Assembly (NCBI GenBank): GCA_944381435.1 | Contig: CALWLD010000001.1 | Location: 62,001-126,000 of the forward strand | Length of the DNA: 64,000 nucleotides | Source of the DNA: an uncultured Clostridia bacterium | GTDB taxonomy: Bacteria > Bacillota > Clostridia > Lachnospirales > CAG-274 | Direction: 5' to 3' | In this document: piece after piece, positions 55,737 through 64,000 of the stretch | Layout of the letters: every line of letters begins with the position of its first letter | Position numbering within the stretch: position 1 is the first letter of the stretch | Notes under the pieces: model-generated | Told to the model about the DNA's origin: nothing | Databases searched by the model: none | What the model saw: the letters and a program-made list of their open reading frames with translations, nothing else | Position numbers and translations under genes: made by a program

Positions 55737-56485
55737 TGGCTATTACAATAAAAAATGATAAGCATATAGAGCTTATGAGAGAAGCTGGAAAAATAAATGC
55801 ACAGGTTTTAGAGCTTATAGCTAAACATATTAAGCCTGGTATTTCTACAAAAGAGCTTGACAAAATAGCTTTTGATTTTATTAAATCTAATGATGCAATA
55901 CCTTCTTTTAAAGGTTACGGCGGATTTCCTGCTAGCATATGTGCATCGGTTAATAATCAATTAATACATGGGATACCTTCAGATATTCTTCTTAAAGAAG
56001 GCGATATAATTAGTATAGATGTTGGAACTTATAAAAATGGGTTTCACGCAGATGCAGCTAGAACTTTTCCAGTTGGTAACATATCTGATGAAGCTAAAAA
56101 GCTTATAGATGTTACTACTAAGTCTTTCTTTGAAGGCATAAAATTTGCAAAAGTTGGATATTATCTATATGATATATCTGCTGCTATACAAAAATATATT
56201 GAAGATAATGGATTTTCAGTAGTTAGAGATTATGTAGGGCACGGGATTGGTAAACAATTACACGAAGACCCTCAAATACCAAATTACAGACCTTTTAACA
56301 AAAAAGGTCCTAAGCTTATAAGAGGTATGGCTTTAGCTATTGAGCCTATGGTAAATGTTGGAGCAAAAGATATAAAGGTGCTTCAAGATGGCTGGACAGT
56401 TGTTACAAAAGATGGTTCTTTATCGGCACATTATGAAAACACTGTGCTTATTACAGAAAATGAACCAGAGATACTAACACTTTAA
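55736..56485 (+). CDS. map: Methionine aminopeptidase, type I
   Basis: 249 residues; ATG overlaps the adk stop. Metal ligands are in the expected blocks: IDVGTYKNGFHADAAR (two Asp), GHGIGKQLHEDP (His), AIEPMV and ENTVLI (Glu). It removes initiator Met from new proteins at the ribosome. Standard neighbour in this operon. Confidence 0.97.
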   Translation: MAITIKNDKHIELMREAGKINAQVLELIAKHIKPGISTKELDKIAFDFIKSNDAIPSFKGYGGFPASICASVNNQLIHGIPSDILLKEGDIISIDVGTYKNGFHADAARTFPVGNISDEAKKLIDVTTKSFFEGIKFAKVGYYLYDISAAIQKYIEDNGFSVVRDYVGHGIGKQLHEDPQIPNYRPFNKKGPKLIRGMALAIEPMVNVGAKDIKVLQDGWTVVTKDGSLSAHYENTVLITENEPEILTL

Positions 56486-56510
56486 GATTTTTATATTGAG
56501 GTGAATTAGG

Positions 56511-56768
56511 TTGTATACCAAAGGTCAAGTTGTATATTCTAAATGTGGACGTGATAAAAGACGACCTTTTATAATTTTTGGTCTTGATGACGAATTTTTA
56601 TACTTGGTTGATGGTGAACTAAGAAAATTAGAAAAACCTAAGAAAAAAAAGAAAAAACATGTTCAAATTGTTAACGAAATAGATTATAATATAAAAAAGA
56701 AGCTTGATGAAAATCTTTATTTGCTTGATGCAGATATTAGAAAAGCATTAGAGCCTTTTAAAATTTAA
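56511..56768 (+). CDS. KOW-domain RNA-binding protein, L14e-like
   Basis: 85 residues with a TTG start after GAGGTGA. A KOW-like N-terminus ([20 protein letters not shown]) is followed by a Lys-rich stretch PKKKKKKH and a helical end. Genes of this kind lie between map and infA in many Clostridia and resemble L14e/L27e proteins. Likely ribosome-associated; precise role unknown. Confidence 0.8.
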   Translation: MYTKGQVVYSKCGRDKRRPFIIFGLDDEFLYLVDGELRKLEKPKKKKKKHVQIVNEIDYNIKKKLDENLYLLDADIRKALEPFKI

Positions 56769-56797
56769 TTGTAATAGTATTAAGGAGGTTTTATACC

Positions 56798-57016
56798 TTG
56801 TCTAAAAACGATGTTATCGAAGTGGAAGGTACTGTCCTTGAAAAGCTCCCTAACGCAACTTTTAAGGTGGAGCTTGAAAACGGGCATCAAATCCTAGCTC
56901 ATATATCAGGTAAGCTACGTATGAACTTTATTAGAATTATACCAGGAGATAAAGTTATGATAGAAATGTCTCCTTATGATTTAACTAAAGGTAGAATTAC
57001 TTGGAGAGATAAGTGA
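56798..57016 (+). CDS. infA: Translation initiation factor IF-1
   Basis: 72 residues with a TTG start after AAGGAGG. An OB fold: [39 protein letters not shown] and [19 protein letters not shown]. It occupies the A site during initiation. Confidence 0.97.
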   Translation: MSKNDVIEVEGTVLEKLPNATFKVELENGHQILAHISGKLRMNFIRIIPGDKVMIEMSPYDLTKGRITWRDK

Positions 57017-57033
57017 TGAAAGGAGTTTAAAAA

Positions 57034-57147
57034 ATGAAAGTTAGACCATCTGTTAAACCTATGTGTGAAAAATGCAGAATTATTAGAAGAAAAGGTGCTA
57101 TCAGAGTTATCTGTGAAAACCCTAAACACAAACAAAAACAAGGTTAA
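57034..57147 (+). CDS. rpmJ: 50S ribosomal protein L36, zinc type
   Basis: 37 residues; ATG after AAAGGAG. Zinc ribbon Cys11, Cys14, Cys27, His32. Found by reading the gap between infA and rpsM. Confidence 0.96.
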   Translation: MKVRPSVKPMCEKCRIIRRKGAIRVICENPKHKQKQG

Positions 57148-57290
57148 TATGGTATTTAAAGGTACGAGAACCTTTGAAAATCAAGAGACTGGATTTAATA
57201 CTTTATTTTATAAAGTATGCTTATAAATGTTGATAGAAAAATAAAATTGTAAAGGTTATTAAACCTAATTTTCAGGAGGTGCAAGAATTA
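57148..57290 (+). promoter_or_regulatory. Structured gap before rpsM
   Basis: 143 bp with two hairpins: AAAGGT / ACCTTT at 57158-57175 and ATACTTTA / TAAAGTAT at 57198-57218. Position fits a leader of the alpha operon (in E. coli S4 binds before rpsM), but the E. coli pseudoknot was not recognised here. Confidence 0.35.
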
Positions 57291-57659
57291 ATGGCTCGTA
57301 TTGCGGGTGTTGACTTACCAAGAGAAAAACGTATAGAAATCGGTCTTACTTATGTATATGGTATCGGTAGAGCTAGCTCTAACAGAATCTTAGCAGAAGC
57401 TGGTATTGACCCAAACACTAGAGTAAGAGATTTATCTGACGATGAAGTAGCTAAAATTCGTGAAGTAATCGATGCTACACAAACTGTTGAAGGTGATTTA
57501 AGAAGAGAGATAGCTCTTAACGTAAAACGCCTTGTTGAAATTGGATGCTACAGAGGTATCCGTCATAGAAAAGGTCTTCCTGTTAGAGGACAAAAAACTA
57601 AAACTAATGCTAGAACTAGAAAAGGTCCTAGAAGAACTGTTGCTAATAAGAAAAAATAA
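57291..57659 (+). CDS. rpsM: 30S ribosomal protein S13
   Basis: 122 residues from the ATG at 57291 after CAGGAGGTG; an upstream in-frame start overlaps the SD. Helix-two-turn-helix [11 protein letters not shown] and basic tail [17 protein letters not shown] contact tRNA. Confidence 0.97.
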   Translation: MARIAGVDLPREKRIEIGLTYVYGIGRASSNRILAEAGIDPNTRVRDLSDDEVAKIREVIDATQTVEGDLRREIALNVKRLVEIGCYRGIRHRKGLPVRGQKTKTNARTRKGPRRTVANKKK

Positions 57660-57684
57660 TCTTTTGAAGGAGGTTTAGAGTTAA

Positions 57685-58086
57685 ATGGCTAAAAAGACAG
57701 TAAAAAAATCTACAGGCCGTAGACGTCGCGACAGAAAAGTTGTTGAGCGTGGTCAAGCTCATATACAATCAACTTTTAATAATACAATTGTAACTATTAC
57801 AGATGCTTCTGGTAATGCTCTTTCTTGGGCAAGTGCTGGTGAATTAGGGTTTAGAGGCTCTAGAAAATCTACTCCTTATGCTGCACAAATGGCTGCTGAT
57901 AAAGCTGCTCTTGCTGCTAAAGATTATGGCTTAAAAACAGTTGAAGTTTTTGTAAAAGGTCCTGGTAGTGGTAGAGAAGCTGCTATCCGTGCTTTACAAG
58001 CAGCTGGTCTTGATGTAACTATGATTAAAGATGTTACTCCTGTACCACATAACGGTTGTAGACCACCAAAAAGAAGAAGAGTTTAA
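57685..58086 (+). CDS. rpsK: 30S ribosomal protein S11
   Basis: 133 residues; ATG after GAAGGAGG. Conserved [20 protein letters not shown] and the C-terminal [16 protein letters not shown], platform of the 30S near the mRNA exit. Confidence 0.97.
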   Translation: MAKKTVKKSTGRRRRDRKVVERGQAHIQSTFNNTIVTITDASGNALSWASAGELGFRGSRKSTPYAAQMAADKAALAAKDYGLKTVEVFVKGPGSGREAAIRALQAAGLDVTMIKDVTPVPHNGCRPPKRRRV

Positions 58087-58119
58087 TATTTACTATAAAT
58101 TAGGAGGTGCTATTTAAAG

Positions 58120-58710
58120 ATGGCTAGAGATATGGGTCCTGTTCTTAAAAGATGCAGATACCTTGGTATCGACCCTATTGTTCTTGGTGTTACTAAAAAA
58201 CCTAGTAGACGTAAAAGAACAATGAGAAAATTAAGCGAATATGGTGTTCAATTAAAAGAAAAACAAAAAGTTAAATTTATATACGGTGTTTTAGAAAAGC
58301 AATTCAGAAACTACTATAAAGTAGCAGATAATATGCACGGCATTACAGGTGAAAACCTTCTTATGCTTCTTGAACTTAGACTTGATAATGTTGTTTACAG
58401 ATTAGGTCTTGGCCGTACAAGAAAAGAAGCTAGACAAATTGTTCGTCATAACTTAATCCGTGTAAACGGTAAAAAAGTTAATATCCCTTCTTATCAAGTT
58501 AAAGTAGGCGATGTTATCGAAGTTAAAGAAAACAAAAAAGATTTACAAAGATTTAAAGACGTACTTGCAGTTACAGGTTCAAGAATTGTTCCTGCTTGGT
58601 TAAATGCAGATGTTGAAAACCTTAAAGGTAATGTTGTAACTATGCCTTCAAGAGACCAACTTGACTTACCTGTAAACGAAACTCTTATCGTTGAGTTATA
58701 CTCTAAATAA
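58120..58710 (+). CDS. rpsD: 30S ribosomal protein S4
   Basis: 196 residues; ATG after TAGGAGG. S4 domain with LRLDNVVYRLGLGRTRKEAR. It starts with ARDMGPVLKRCRYLGIDP; the zinc Cys cluster of some S4 forms is not evident. S4 often autoregulates this operon. Confidence 0.96.
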   Translation: MARDMGPVLKRCRYLGIDPIVLGVTKKPSRRKRTMRKLSEYGVQLKEKQKVKFIYGVLEKQFRNYYKVADNMHGITGENLLMLLELRLDNVVYRLGLGRTRKEARQIVRHNLIRVNGKKVNIPSYQVKVGDVIEVKENKKDLQRFKDVLAVTGSRIVPAWLNADVENLKGNVVTMPSRDQLDLPVNETLIVELYSK

Positions 58711-58734
58711 TTAGATTTATTAGATGTATTTTTT

Positions 58735-58815
58735 AGTATTTTAGATGAAGGTTTATATAAATTTTTATCTAAAATACTATGTGATTATAACAAAAAATTA
58801 GTATTTTAATACTAA
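58735..58815 (+). promoter_or_regulatory. Alternative-pairing region before rpoA
   Basis: Hairpin 1: AGTATTTTAGAT (58735-58746) / ATCTAAAATACT (58767-58778). Hairpin 2: palindrome TTAGTATTTTAATACTAA (58798-58815). The 3' arm of hairpin 1 can instead pair with AGTATTTTA in hairpin 2, so two exclusive folds are possible 35 nt before rpoA. No U-tract follows. Confidence 0.4.
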
Positions 58816-58849
58816 TGGTTTAAGATATTTATAAGGGAGGTTAAAATTA

Positions 58850-59809
58850 GTGTTAGGATTTGAAAAACCTCGCATTGAAATTGCAGAAATATCAGAAGAT
58901 AAAAGATATGGCAAATTTATAGCACAACCTTTAGAAAGAGGATATGGTACTACACTTGGTAACTCTTTAAGAAGGATACTTTTATCTACTCTACCAGGTG
59001 CTGCTATTAGCAATATAAAAATTGAAGGTGTTCCACACGAATTTAGTGTTATCCCTGGTGTTAAAGAAGATGTTACAGAAATTATATTAAATCTTAAAAA
59101 CTTAGCTATAAAAAATAATAGCGACAGTGATGAGCCTAAAATGGCTTATATAGATTTTACAGGTGAAGGTGAAGTTAAAGCTTCAGATATAAAAGTAGAT
59201 TCTGACATAGAAATTGTAAATCCTGATTTACACATTGCTACCTTAAGCGGTGGCAGTGATAGCAAGCTTTTTATGGAGATGACTATTACAAAAGGTAGAG
59301 GCTATGTAGAAGCATCTAAAAATAAAAAGCCAGACCAATCTATAAGAACTATCCCTGTAGATTCTTTATACACACCAGTAGAAAGGGTAAACTTCATTGT
59401 AGAAGATACACGTGTAGGACAAATAACAGACTATGATAAGCTTACCTTTGAAATTTGGACTAACGGTACTATTAGCCCAGATGATGCTGTAAGCTTAGCT
59501 GCTAAAGTACTTAATGAACATTTAGCTTTATTTATAGATTTATCTGATAATGCTAAACATACAGAAATTATGGTTGAAAAAGAAGAAAGCAAGAAAGAAA
59601 AAGTTCTTGAGCTTAGCATAGAAGAGCTTGACCTTTCTGTTCGTTCTTATAACTGTCTTAAACGTGCAGGTATTAACACAGTTGAAGACCTTGCAAACAA
59701 AACAGAAGATGATATGATGAAAGTACGTAATCTAGGACGTAAGTCTTTAGAAGAAGTTCTTGGAAAAATGGCAGAGCTTGGGCTTGCTTTAAGTCCTAGT
59801 GATGAATAA
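58850..59809 (+). CDS. rpoA: RNA polymerase alpha subunit
   Basis: 319 residues, GTG start after AAGGGAGG. N-terminal domain (about 1-230) with [20 protein letters not shown] for dimerisation; C-terminal domain (about 250-315, [19 protein letters not shown] and [11 protein letters not shown]) contacts UP elements and activators. The 139-bp gap upstream holds two competing hairpins. Confidence 0.97.
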   Translation: MLGFEKPRIEIAEISEDKRYGKFIAQPLERGYGTTLGNSLRRILLSTLPGAAISNIKIEGVPHEFSVIPGVKEDVTEIILNLKNLAIKNNSDSDEPKMAYIDFTGEGEVKASDIKVDSDIEIVNPDLHIATLSGGSDSKLFMEMTITKGRGYVEASKNKKPDQSIRTIPVDSLYTPVERVNFIVEDTRVGQITDYDKLTFEIWTNGTISPDDAVSLAAKVLNEHLALFIDLSDNAKHTEIMVEKEESKKEKVLELSIEELDLSVRSYNCLKRAGINTVEDLANKTEDDMMKVRNLGRKSLEEVLGKMAELGLALSPSDE

Positions 59810-59833
59810 AATAGATTTTAAGGAGGATTAGTA

Positions 59834-60370
59834 ATGGCTGGATACAGAAAACTTGGGCGTACATCAAGCCAACGTAAAGCGTTACTTCGTAATCAAGTAA
59901 CTAACCTTTTATACCACGGTAAAATTAAAACTACTGAAGCCAAAGCTAAAGAAATTAGAAGAATAGCTGAAAAATTAATAACTCTTGCTATCAAAGAAAA
60001 AGATAACTTTGAAGAAGTTACTGTTAAAGCTAAAGTAGCTAAAAAAGATGCTAACGGCAAAAGAATCAAAGAAGTTGTAAATGGTAAAAAAGTTACTGTT
60101 TTTGACGAAGTTGATAAAACAATCAAAAAAGACCTTCCTTCTAGATTAAATGCTAGAAGAAAAATGCTTAGTGTACTTTATCCTGTTACAGAAGTACCTG
60201 CAGATGGTAGAAAGAAAAGAAGCAACACTAAAGTTGTTGATATGCCTAAAAAAATGTTCGAAGAAATCGCTCCAAAATATGTTGGCAGACCAGGTGGTTA
60301 CACTCGTATGGTAAAACTTGGTGCTAGACGTGGTGACGGTGCTGAAGAAGTTATTATCGAACTTATTTAA
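59834..60370 (+). CDS. rplQ: 50S ribosomal protein L17, long form
   Basis: 178 residues, about 55 more than the Bacillus protein because of a central basic insertion (about 65-95, [18 protein letters not shown]) and a later one. ATG after AAGGAGG. N-terminal [20 protein letters not shown] and the C-terminal [16 protein letters not shown] are conserved. Last gene of the superoperon. Confidence 0.95.
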   Translation: MAGYRKLGRTSSQRKALLRNQVTNLLYHGKIKTTEAKAKEIRRIAEKLITLAIKEKDNFEEVTVKAKVAKKDANGKRIKEVVNGKKVTVFDEVDKTIKKDLPSRLNARRKMLSVLYPVTEVPADGRKKRSNTKVVDMPKKMFEEIAPKYVGRPGGYTRMVKLGARRGDGAEEVIIELI

Positions 60371-60376
60371 TATTTT

Positions 60377-60405
60377 AAGCTTGTAGGTTTACCTACAGGC
60401 TTTTT
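60377..60405 (+). terminator. Terminator of the ribosomal superoperon
   Basis: Stem AAGCTTGTAGGT / ACCTACAGGCTT with one G-U pair and a 2-nt loop, then TTTTT. Confidence 0.85.
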
Positions 60406-60650
60406 ATATGTATAATTTTATTAAGTATGTTATTTGTGGATATGGATTTTATAAAAAATTAAACTTATTTATTATTTTTATAATGTAAAATATATATTAT
60501 TTTTTTAAATTAAAATACTGTAGATAAAAACCTAGAAATATGGCTTTTTAATGTAATCTGAAGTAAAAGCTTTATCCTTATGATTAAAATTTTTATGGAG
60601 AGTGTAAAAAATATATATAAATTACTTGAAGATATCTTTCTTACAAACTA

Positions 60651-60683
60651 AAATACTGTAGGCTTTTGCCTACAGTATTTTTA
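60651..60683. terminator. Terminator of the yfhO operon, bidirectional
   Basis: Stem AAATACTGTAGGC / GCCTACAGTATTT with a TTTT loop and A/T flanks on both sides. Confidence 0.85.
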
Positions 60684-60684
60684 A

Positions 60685-63621
60685 TTATTTATTTTTATTT
60701 AATTTTTTATCTATAATAGCATAAGCTATAATACCTGATAAAGAAACTAAGCTTAAGATTAAGCCAAGGTTAAAGCCTTTAACGTGGTATTTAAAGGTTA
60801 TGTTATGCTCACCAGCAGTAACAGGAATACCTATTAAACCACCTGTTTTTTCTTCACCATCAAGATTTTCTTTACCAATATCTAAAAGAGGTGTTTCTAC
60901 ACCGTCTACATAAGCTGTAAAGCCTTCATCATAAGGGATAGATGTAAACATTACCCCATCTTCTTTAGCGTTGATAGTGCCGTTTATTGTTGTGCTATCA
61001 TAATCTGTTACTATTAACATTTCATCAGAAAGCTCATCATAAATTCTATCAAATGTATATTCATCAAAAGAGCCAGCATATACTCTAAAGCTACCTGTTC
61101 TAGAATATGTTTTTTCATAAGCACCTTTTCTATCTAAAGAAAATTCTATATCAACAAAATCACCAGCATTTAAGATACCAAGGTCTATAAGGCTTCTACC
61201 TGTAGATATTTCTCTATCAGAAGTTTGTCCGTTTATTGTATATTTAAACCTTTTAGAGTTTGTAGATTCTACATAAAGGAAAGTTCTTTCTGTTTTTGGT
61301 ATATAAGCTCTTGCATAAACTGTAGGTATTAAATCTAAGTTTGTTTCGTCGTGTAATGTATAAGAGTAATCTTGCGTTTTACCTTCTTTTAGCTCAATAT
61401 CAACATTTTCTGCTCTAAAATGTTCAACAGGAAATTCTGTAATAAGTTCATCGTCTATACTTGTAGCATTAGATACAAATTGATTTTGAGTTATAAAAGG
61501 TGTATCGTTGCTTGTTTGCCAGTTTTCTATGTTTTCATCAACCATAAATCCAAGAGATAAAGGTGTTTTATTTTCATATAAATAAACATTATCAAATTGC
61601 TCTAAAAGTTCATAATTAGGATTTATAATTTCTTTATCTTTAGACATAATATATTTCATATTAAACATAGAGTCTAAAAGAGGTGTTGGGTCGTAATATC
61701 TATAAGAGTTACTTGTAGCTGCTATACCTAAATCTTCTAAAAGCCTAGATGTTGCACCATAAGCTAAAGAAGAAAACTGTGAAAATCCGTTATAATGATA
61801 CATTGTAGATTCATTTATAGCAGTAAACCTTGCAAACTCTTGTCTAAAAAATTTATTTTCATCATTATCACTTTCGTTTATATATTGTATTACATCATCT
61901 GTAGCATCTATATATTGAATATATTTTTCTCTATCTGTACTACCGCTATGGCTAAATCCATTAATAGAATTAAATAAACTTTCACCACTTACTATTAAAA
62001 GTAAAAAGCTTAATATAACAGTTAGGCTATGTTTAAAGCTAGAATTAGAAATAGTATTTTTTAATAAAAATCCTGTAATTACAATTAATACTAAAGCTAG
62101 TAACACAAAAATGTAAAAACTAAAAGTAGGTTTATGAATAAGGCTAAAATCTACACCTTCTACCATAACAGTGTAAAGGTTTGTGATGCCAAAGGTTAAA
62201 CCTATAAATAACAATATAGTGGATATTATTATAAATAATATATAAAAAGATAAAGCAAATGTTTTTGTTTTGTTATTAACAGGAGCTTTTTTGTTACAGT
62301 TATGTTTGTAATATAAAACTATAAGCATATATACAAACAATAATATAATGTTAGCTATAATATCCCCAAAAGATAAAACGTTAGATATATCATCTACAAT
62401 ATTTACAAGGAAAAACTCGCTTAAAATAATATAAGCTATATAAAAAGGTATTGTAATATACATAGCTAAATTTCTAATGCCGTTTACATTAACCAAAGAT
62501 TTAAAAGCAAGCATTAAAATTATAAAAGAATAAATAAATGTATATCTATGTGGTAGATTTGCAGGGAAATGGAACCCGTGTATAATAAAGTCTAGCTGTT
62601 TAAACACAGAGCAAGCCAACATAAATAAAATTAATATTGCAAAAAATATACGTTCTTTTAATTTAATTTCTTTATTAAAGAAATAAGTAGGTATTAAAAC
62701 CATAGTTAAAACACCGCTATAAAGGTTAGGCAAGTCTTCATTTCTTGCTAAAACAACAGGCCTTGCTCCTGAAAAATGGTTAGTTATAAGCTGATAAACA
62801 TTTTGATACATTTCAAAAGAAGGAAAATTTGTATCAGATGTTTGAGTTCTACCAAGGGCAACAACAGTAGGTATTGCTAAAACCATAGTTGCACCACCTG
62901 CTAATAATGATAAAATACCAAATTTAAAAATACGGTTTAAAATTATTTTACCATCTTGTTTTATGCTATATTCTGAAAAAAGTTTTATTAAAAAATAAAG
63001 GGTTGCAAAAACACAAACTAAAAAGGCAATATAAAAGTTTACAACTATACATACAATTAAGCTAAAAAGATATGTTTTATATGTGCCGTTTTTTACAAGC
63101 CTATCTAAGCCTAAAACAACTAAAGGAAAGAGGTAGATAGAATCAAGCCACATTATGTTCCAATAAAAGCTAGTTATAAAAGCCATAAAAGCGTACATTA
63201 TGCCAAATATAGCTATTAAAATATTATCTTTGTTAAACGTGTTTTTTAAATAATAGCTAAAGCAAAAAGCACATAAAACTATTTTTACAAACACAAAAAA
63301 CAAAATAGCCTCAGATATATAAGAGCTAGGGAAAAGCAATATAAAAAAGCTAATAGGGCTAGCTGTATAATAAGCTATTTGGCTTAAAAATTCCTTACCA
63401 AGACCACCTTGCCAAGAATAGAACAAGCTATCACCTGTTAAAAGCTTTTGCCTAAGCTCCTCGTGAAAAGGTGCATACTGATGATATAAATCTACTCTTA
63501 GAATGCTGTTAGGGCCAAAAGGGAAAAAGCCAGAACAAGCATAAGTTATAATAACTAAAATTGCTGTTATACAAGTTGCTAAAAAAATATAATTATTTTT
63601 TTTAAAGTTGTCTTTAATCAT
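60685..63621 (-). CDS. yfhO: YfhO-family membrane protein, probable GT-C glycosyltransferase
   Basis: 978 residues from the ATG at 63619-63621, six nt after AGAGGT; an ATG five codons upstream would contain that SD. The first 550 residues hold about a dozen membrane helices, with the YfhO signature ACSGFFPFGPNSILRVDLYH and HQYAPFHEELRQ (near 30-60) carrying the putative catalytic Asp. A large external beta-rich part follows (about 560-945), and one helix closes the chain (about 950-970). YfhO proteins act with a CsbB-type glycosyltransferase and a GtrA flippase in decorating lipoteichoic acid. The upstream GtrA-family gene fits. The donor lipid and target here are inferred. Confidence 0.88.
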   Translation of the reverse strand: MIKDNFKKNNYIFLATCITAILVIITYACSGFFPFGPNSILRVDLYHQYAPFHEELRQKLLTGDSLFYSWQGGLGKEFLSQIAYYTASPISFFILLFPSSYISEAILFFVFVKIVLCAFCFSYYLKNTFNKDNILIAIFGIMYAFMAFITSFYWNIMWLDSIYLFPLVVLGLDRLVKNGTYKTYLFSLIVCIVVNFYIAFLVCVFATLYFLIKLFSEYSIKQDGKIILNRIFKFGILSLLAGGATMVLAIPTVVALGRTQTSDTNFPSFEMYQNVYQLITNHFSGARPVVLARNEDLPNLYSGVLTMVLIPTYFFNKEIKLKERIFFAILILFMLACSVFKQLDFIIHGFHFPANLPHRYTFIYSFIILMLAFKSLVNVNGIRNLAMYITIPFYIAYIILSEFFLVNIVDDISNVLSFGDIIANIILLFVYMLIVLYYKHNCNKKAPVNNKTKTFALSFYILFIIISTILLFIGLTFGITNLYTVMVEGVDFSLIHKPTFSFYIFVLLALVLIVITGFLLKNTISNSSFKHSLTVILSFLLLIVSGESLFNSINGFSHSGSTDREKYIQYIDATDDVIQYINESDNDENKFFRQEFARFTAINESTMYHYNGFSQFSSLAYGATSRLLEDLGIAATSNSYRYYDPTPLLDSMFNMKYIMSKDKEIINPNYELLEQFDNVYLYENKTPLSLGFMVDENIENWQTSNDTPFITQNQFVSNATSIDDELITEFPVEHFRAENVDIELKEGKTQDYSYTLHDETNLDLIPTVYARAYIPKTERTFLYVESTNSKRFKYTINGQTSDREISTGRSLIDLGILNAGDFVDIEFSLDRKGAYEKTYSRTGSFRVYAGSFDEYTFDRIYDELSDEMLIVTDYDSTTINGTINAKEDGVMFTSIPYDEGFTAYVDGVETPLLDIGKENLDGEEKTGGLIGIPVTAGEHNITFKYHVKGFNLGLILSLVSLSGIIAYAIIDKKLNKNK

Positions 63622-63697
63622 TTTGTTACCTCTCATTAATAATCTTTTGTATACTTATTAATTATACCATATATTGTAATAATTTAAAGTAAAAAAT

Positions 63698-64000
63698 TTA
63701 GGCTTTAAAAATAAATAGCTTGCTAAAAAAATAATTAGCAACAACTACAAAAATATTAACTAAAATTTTAGATATAAGCTTTGGTATAAGCATAAAATCT
63801 ACCATTATAACCATAAAAACAATAGATAAACCTAAAGATGCTAGCCTAAGCCCAAAAAAATAAAGCATTTCTTTAAAAATATTATGTTTATTTTCTATGG
63901 TAGAAAAAACAAATATTTTGTTAGTTACATAAGCAAATAAAACTGCAAAAACCCACGCTAGACAGGTGGCTAATACATAATGCATTTTTAAAGTTTCATT
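63698..64000 (-). CDS. GtrA-family membrane protein (truncated by window end)
   Basis: The frame is open to the window edge, reading NETLKMHYV through position 64000, so the gene starts outside; the internal ATG at 63983-63985 is not the likely start. The visible 101 codons cover about three of the four GtrA helices: VLATCLAWVFAVLFAYVTNK, IFVFS, FFGLRLASLGLSIVFMVIMV and the C-terminal NIFVVVANYFFSKLFIFKA. GtrA/GtcA proteins are thought to flip undecaprenyl-phosphate-linked sugars. It is followed at 76 bp by yfhO on the same strand, an expected pair for wall or teichoic acid glycosylation. Confidence 0.85.
   Translation of the reverse strand, partial: NETLKMHYVLATCLAWVFAVLFAYVTNKIFVFSTIENKHNIFKEMLYFFGLRLASLGLSIVFMVIMVDFMLIPKLISKILVNIFVVVANYFFSKLFIFKA

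Larger units (their letters stand above)
60371..60684. other. Gene-free region between rplQ and yfhO
   Basis: It starts with the rplQ terminator and ends with the yfhO terminator. The AT-rich middle has the word AAAATACTGTAG twice (about 60511 and 60650), the second being the arm of the yfhO terminator. No credible ORF or other element was seen. Confidence 0.6.

Overview
This is a low-GC Firmicutes chromosome, most likely class Clostridia. The base composition is strongly AT-rich, and SD sequences are strong (AGGAGG) with many TTG and GTG starts. The window carries the sporulation regulator SpoVT, a flagellin gene, clostridial-type S14 and L36 with zinc ligands, and a long L17. A BspA/InlB-repeat surface protein hints at a host-associated anaerobe. 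I do not assign a genus. No rRNA, tRNA, prophage or CRISPR array was seen.

Layout. 1-6.5 kb: the 3' end of spoVT, a leucine-rich-repeat protein, an AbgT-type transporter and two tandem membrane-anchored HtrA proteases. 6.5-14.1 kb: a leader region and one giant surface protein of about 2342 residues. 14.1-15.7 kb: a graveyard of IS200- and IS30-type transposase remnants and an SDR oxidoreductase, bracketed by two near-identical terminators. 15.7-24.7 kb: housekeeping genes (glnA, acuB-like, transketolase, HD hydrolase, flagellin, obg, yhbY) plus a candidate small RNA. 25-33 kb: an oligopeptide ABC transporter with two paralogous binding proteins. 33.5-38.5 kb: an acetyltransferase, methylglyoxal synthase, HAD phosphatase, MATE exporter and aldehyde dehydrogenase. 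38.5-43.1 kb: a DtxR-type metalloregulator, a TetR operon and the ferrous iron importer feoA-feoB with a tiny Cys-rich partner. 44-60.4 kb: the complete S10-spc-alpha ribosomal protein superoperon, rpsJ to rplQ, with secY, adk, map, infA and rpoA. 60.7-64 kb: a YfhO-type giant membrane protein and a truncated GtrA-family gene, a pair expected in cell-envelope glycosylation.

The most interesting signals lie outside the genes. (1) A repeated element of about 125 bp folds into two hairpins and occurs in four nearly full copies plus a fragment. The full copies sit directly behind Rho-independent terminators, and stem changes between copies are compensatory. (2) A promoter at 21.6 kb has two GTTAG-N6-CTAAC boxes arranged like those of the feoAB promoter and drives a terminator-ended transcript of about 150 nt with no convincing ORF. 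It is a candidate iron-responsive small RNA, and a DtxR/IdeR-like regulator is encoded in the same window. (3) The two htrA promoters share a 27-bp block at identical spacing to the -10, suggesting one common response regulator. (4) Several ribosomal genes (rpsJ, rplC, rpsM, rpoA) are preceded by structured leaders that may be autoregulatory.
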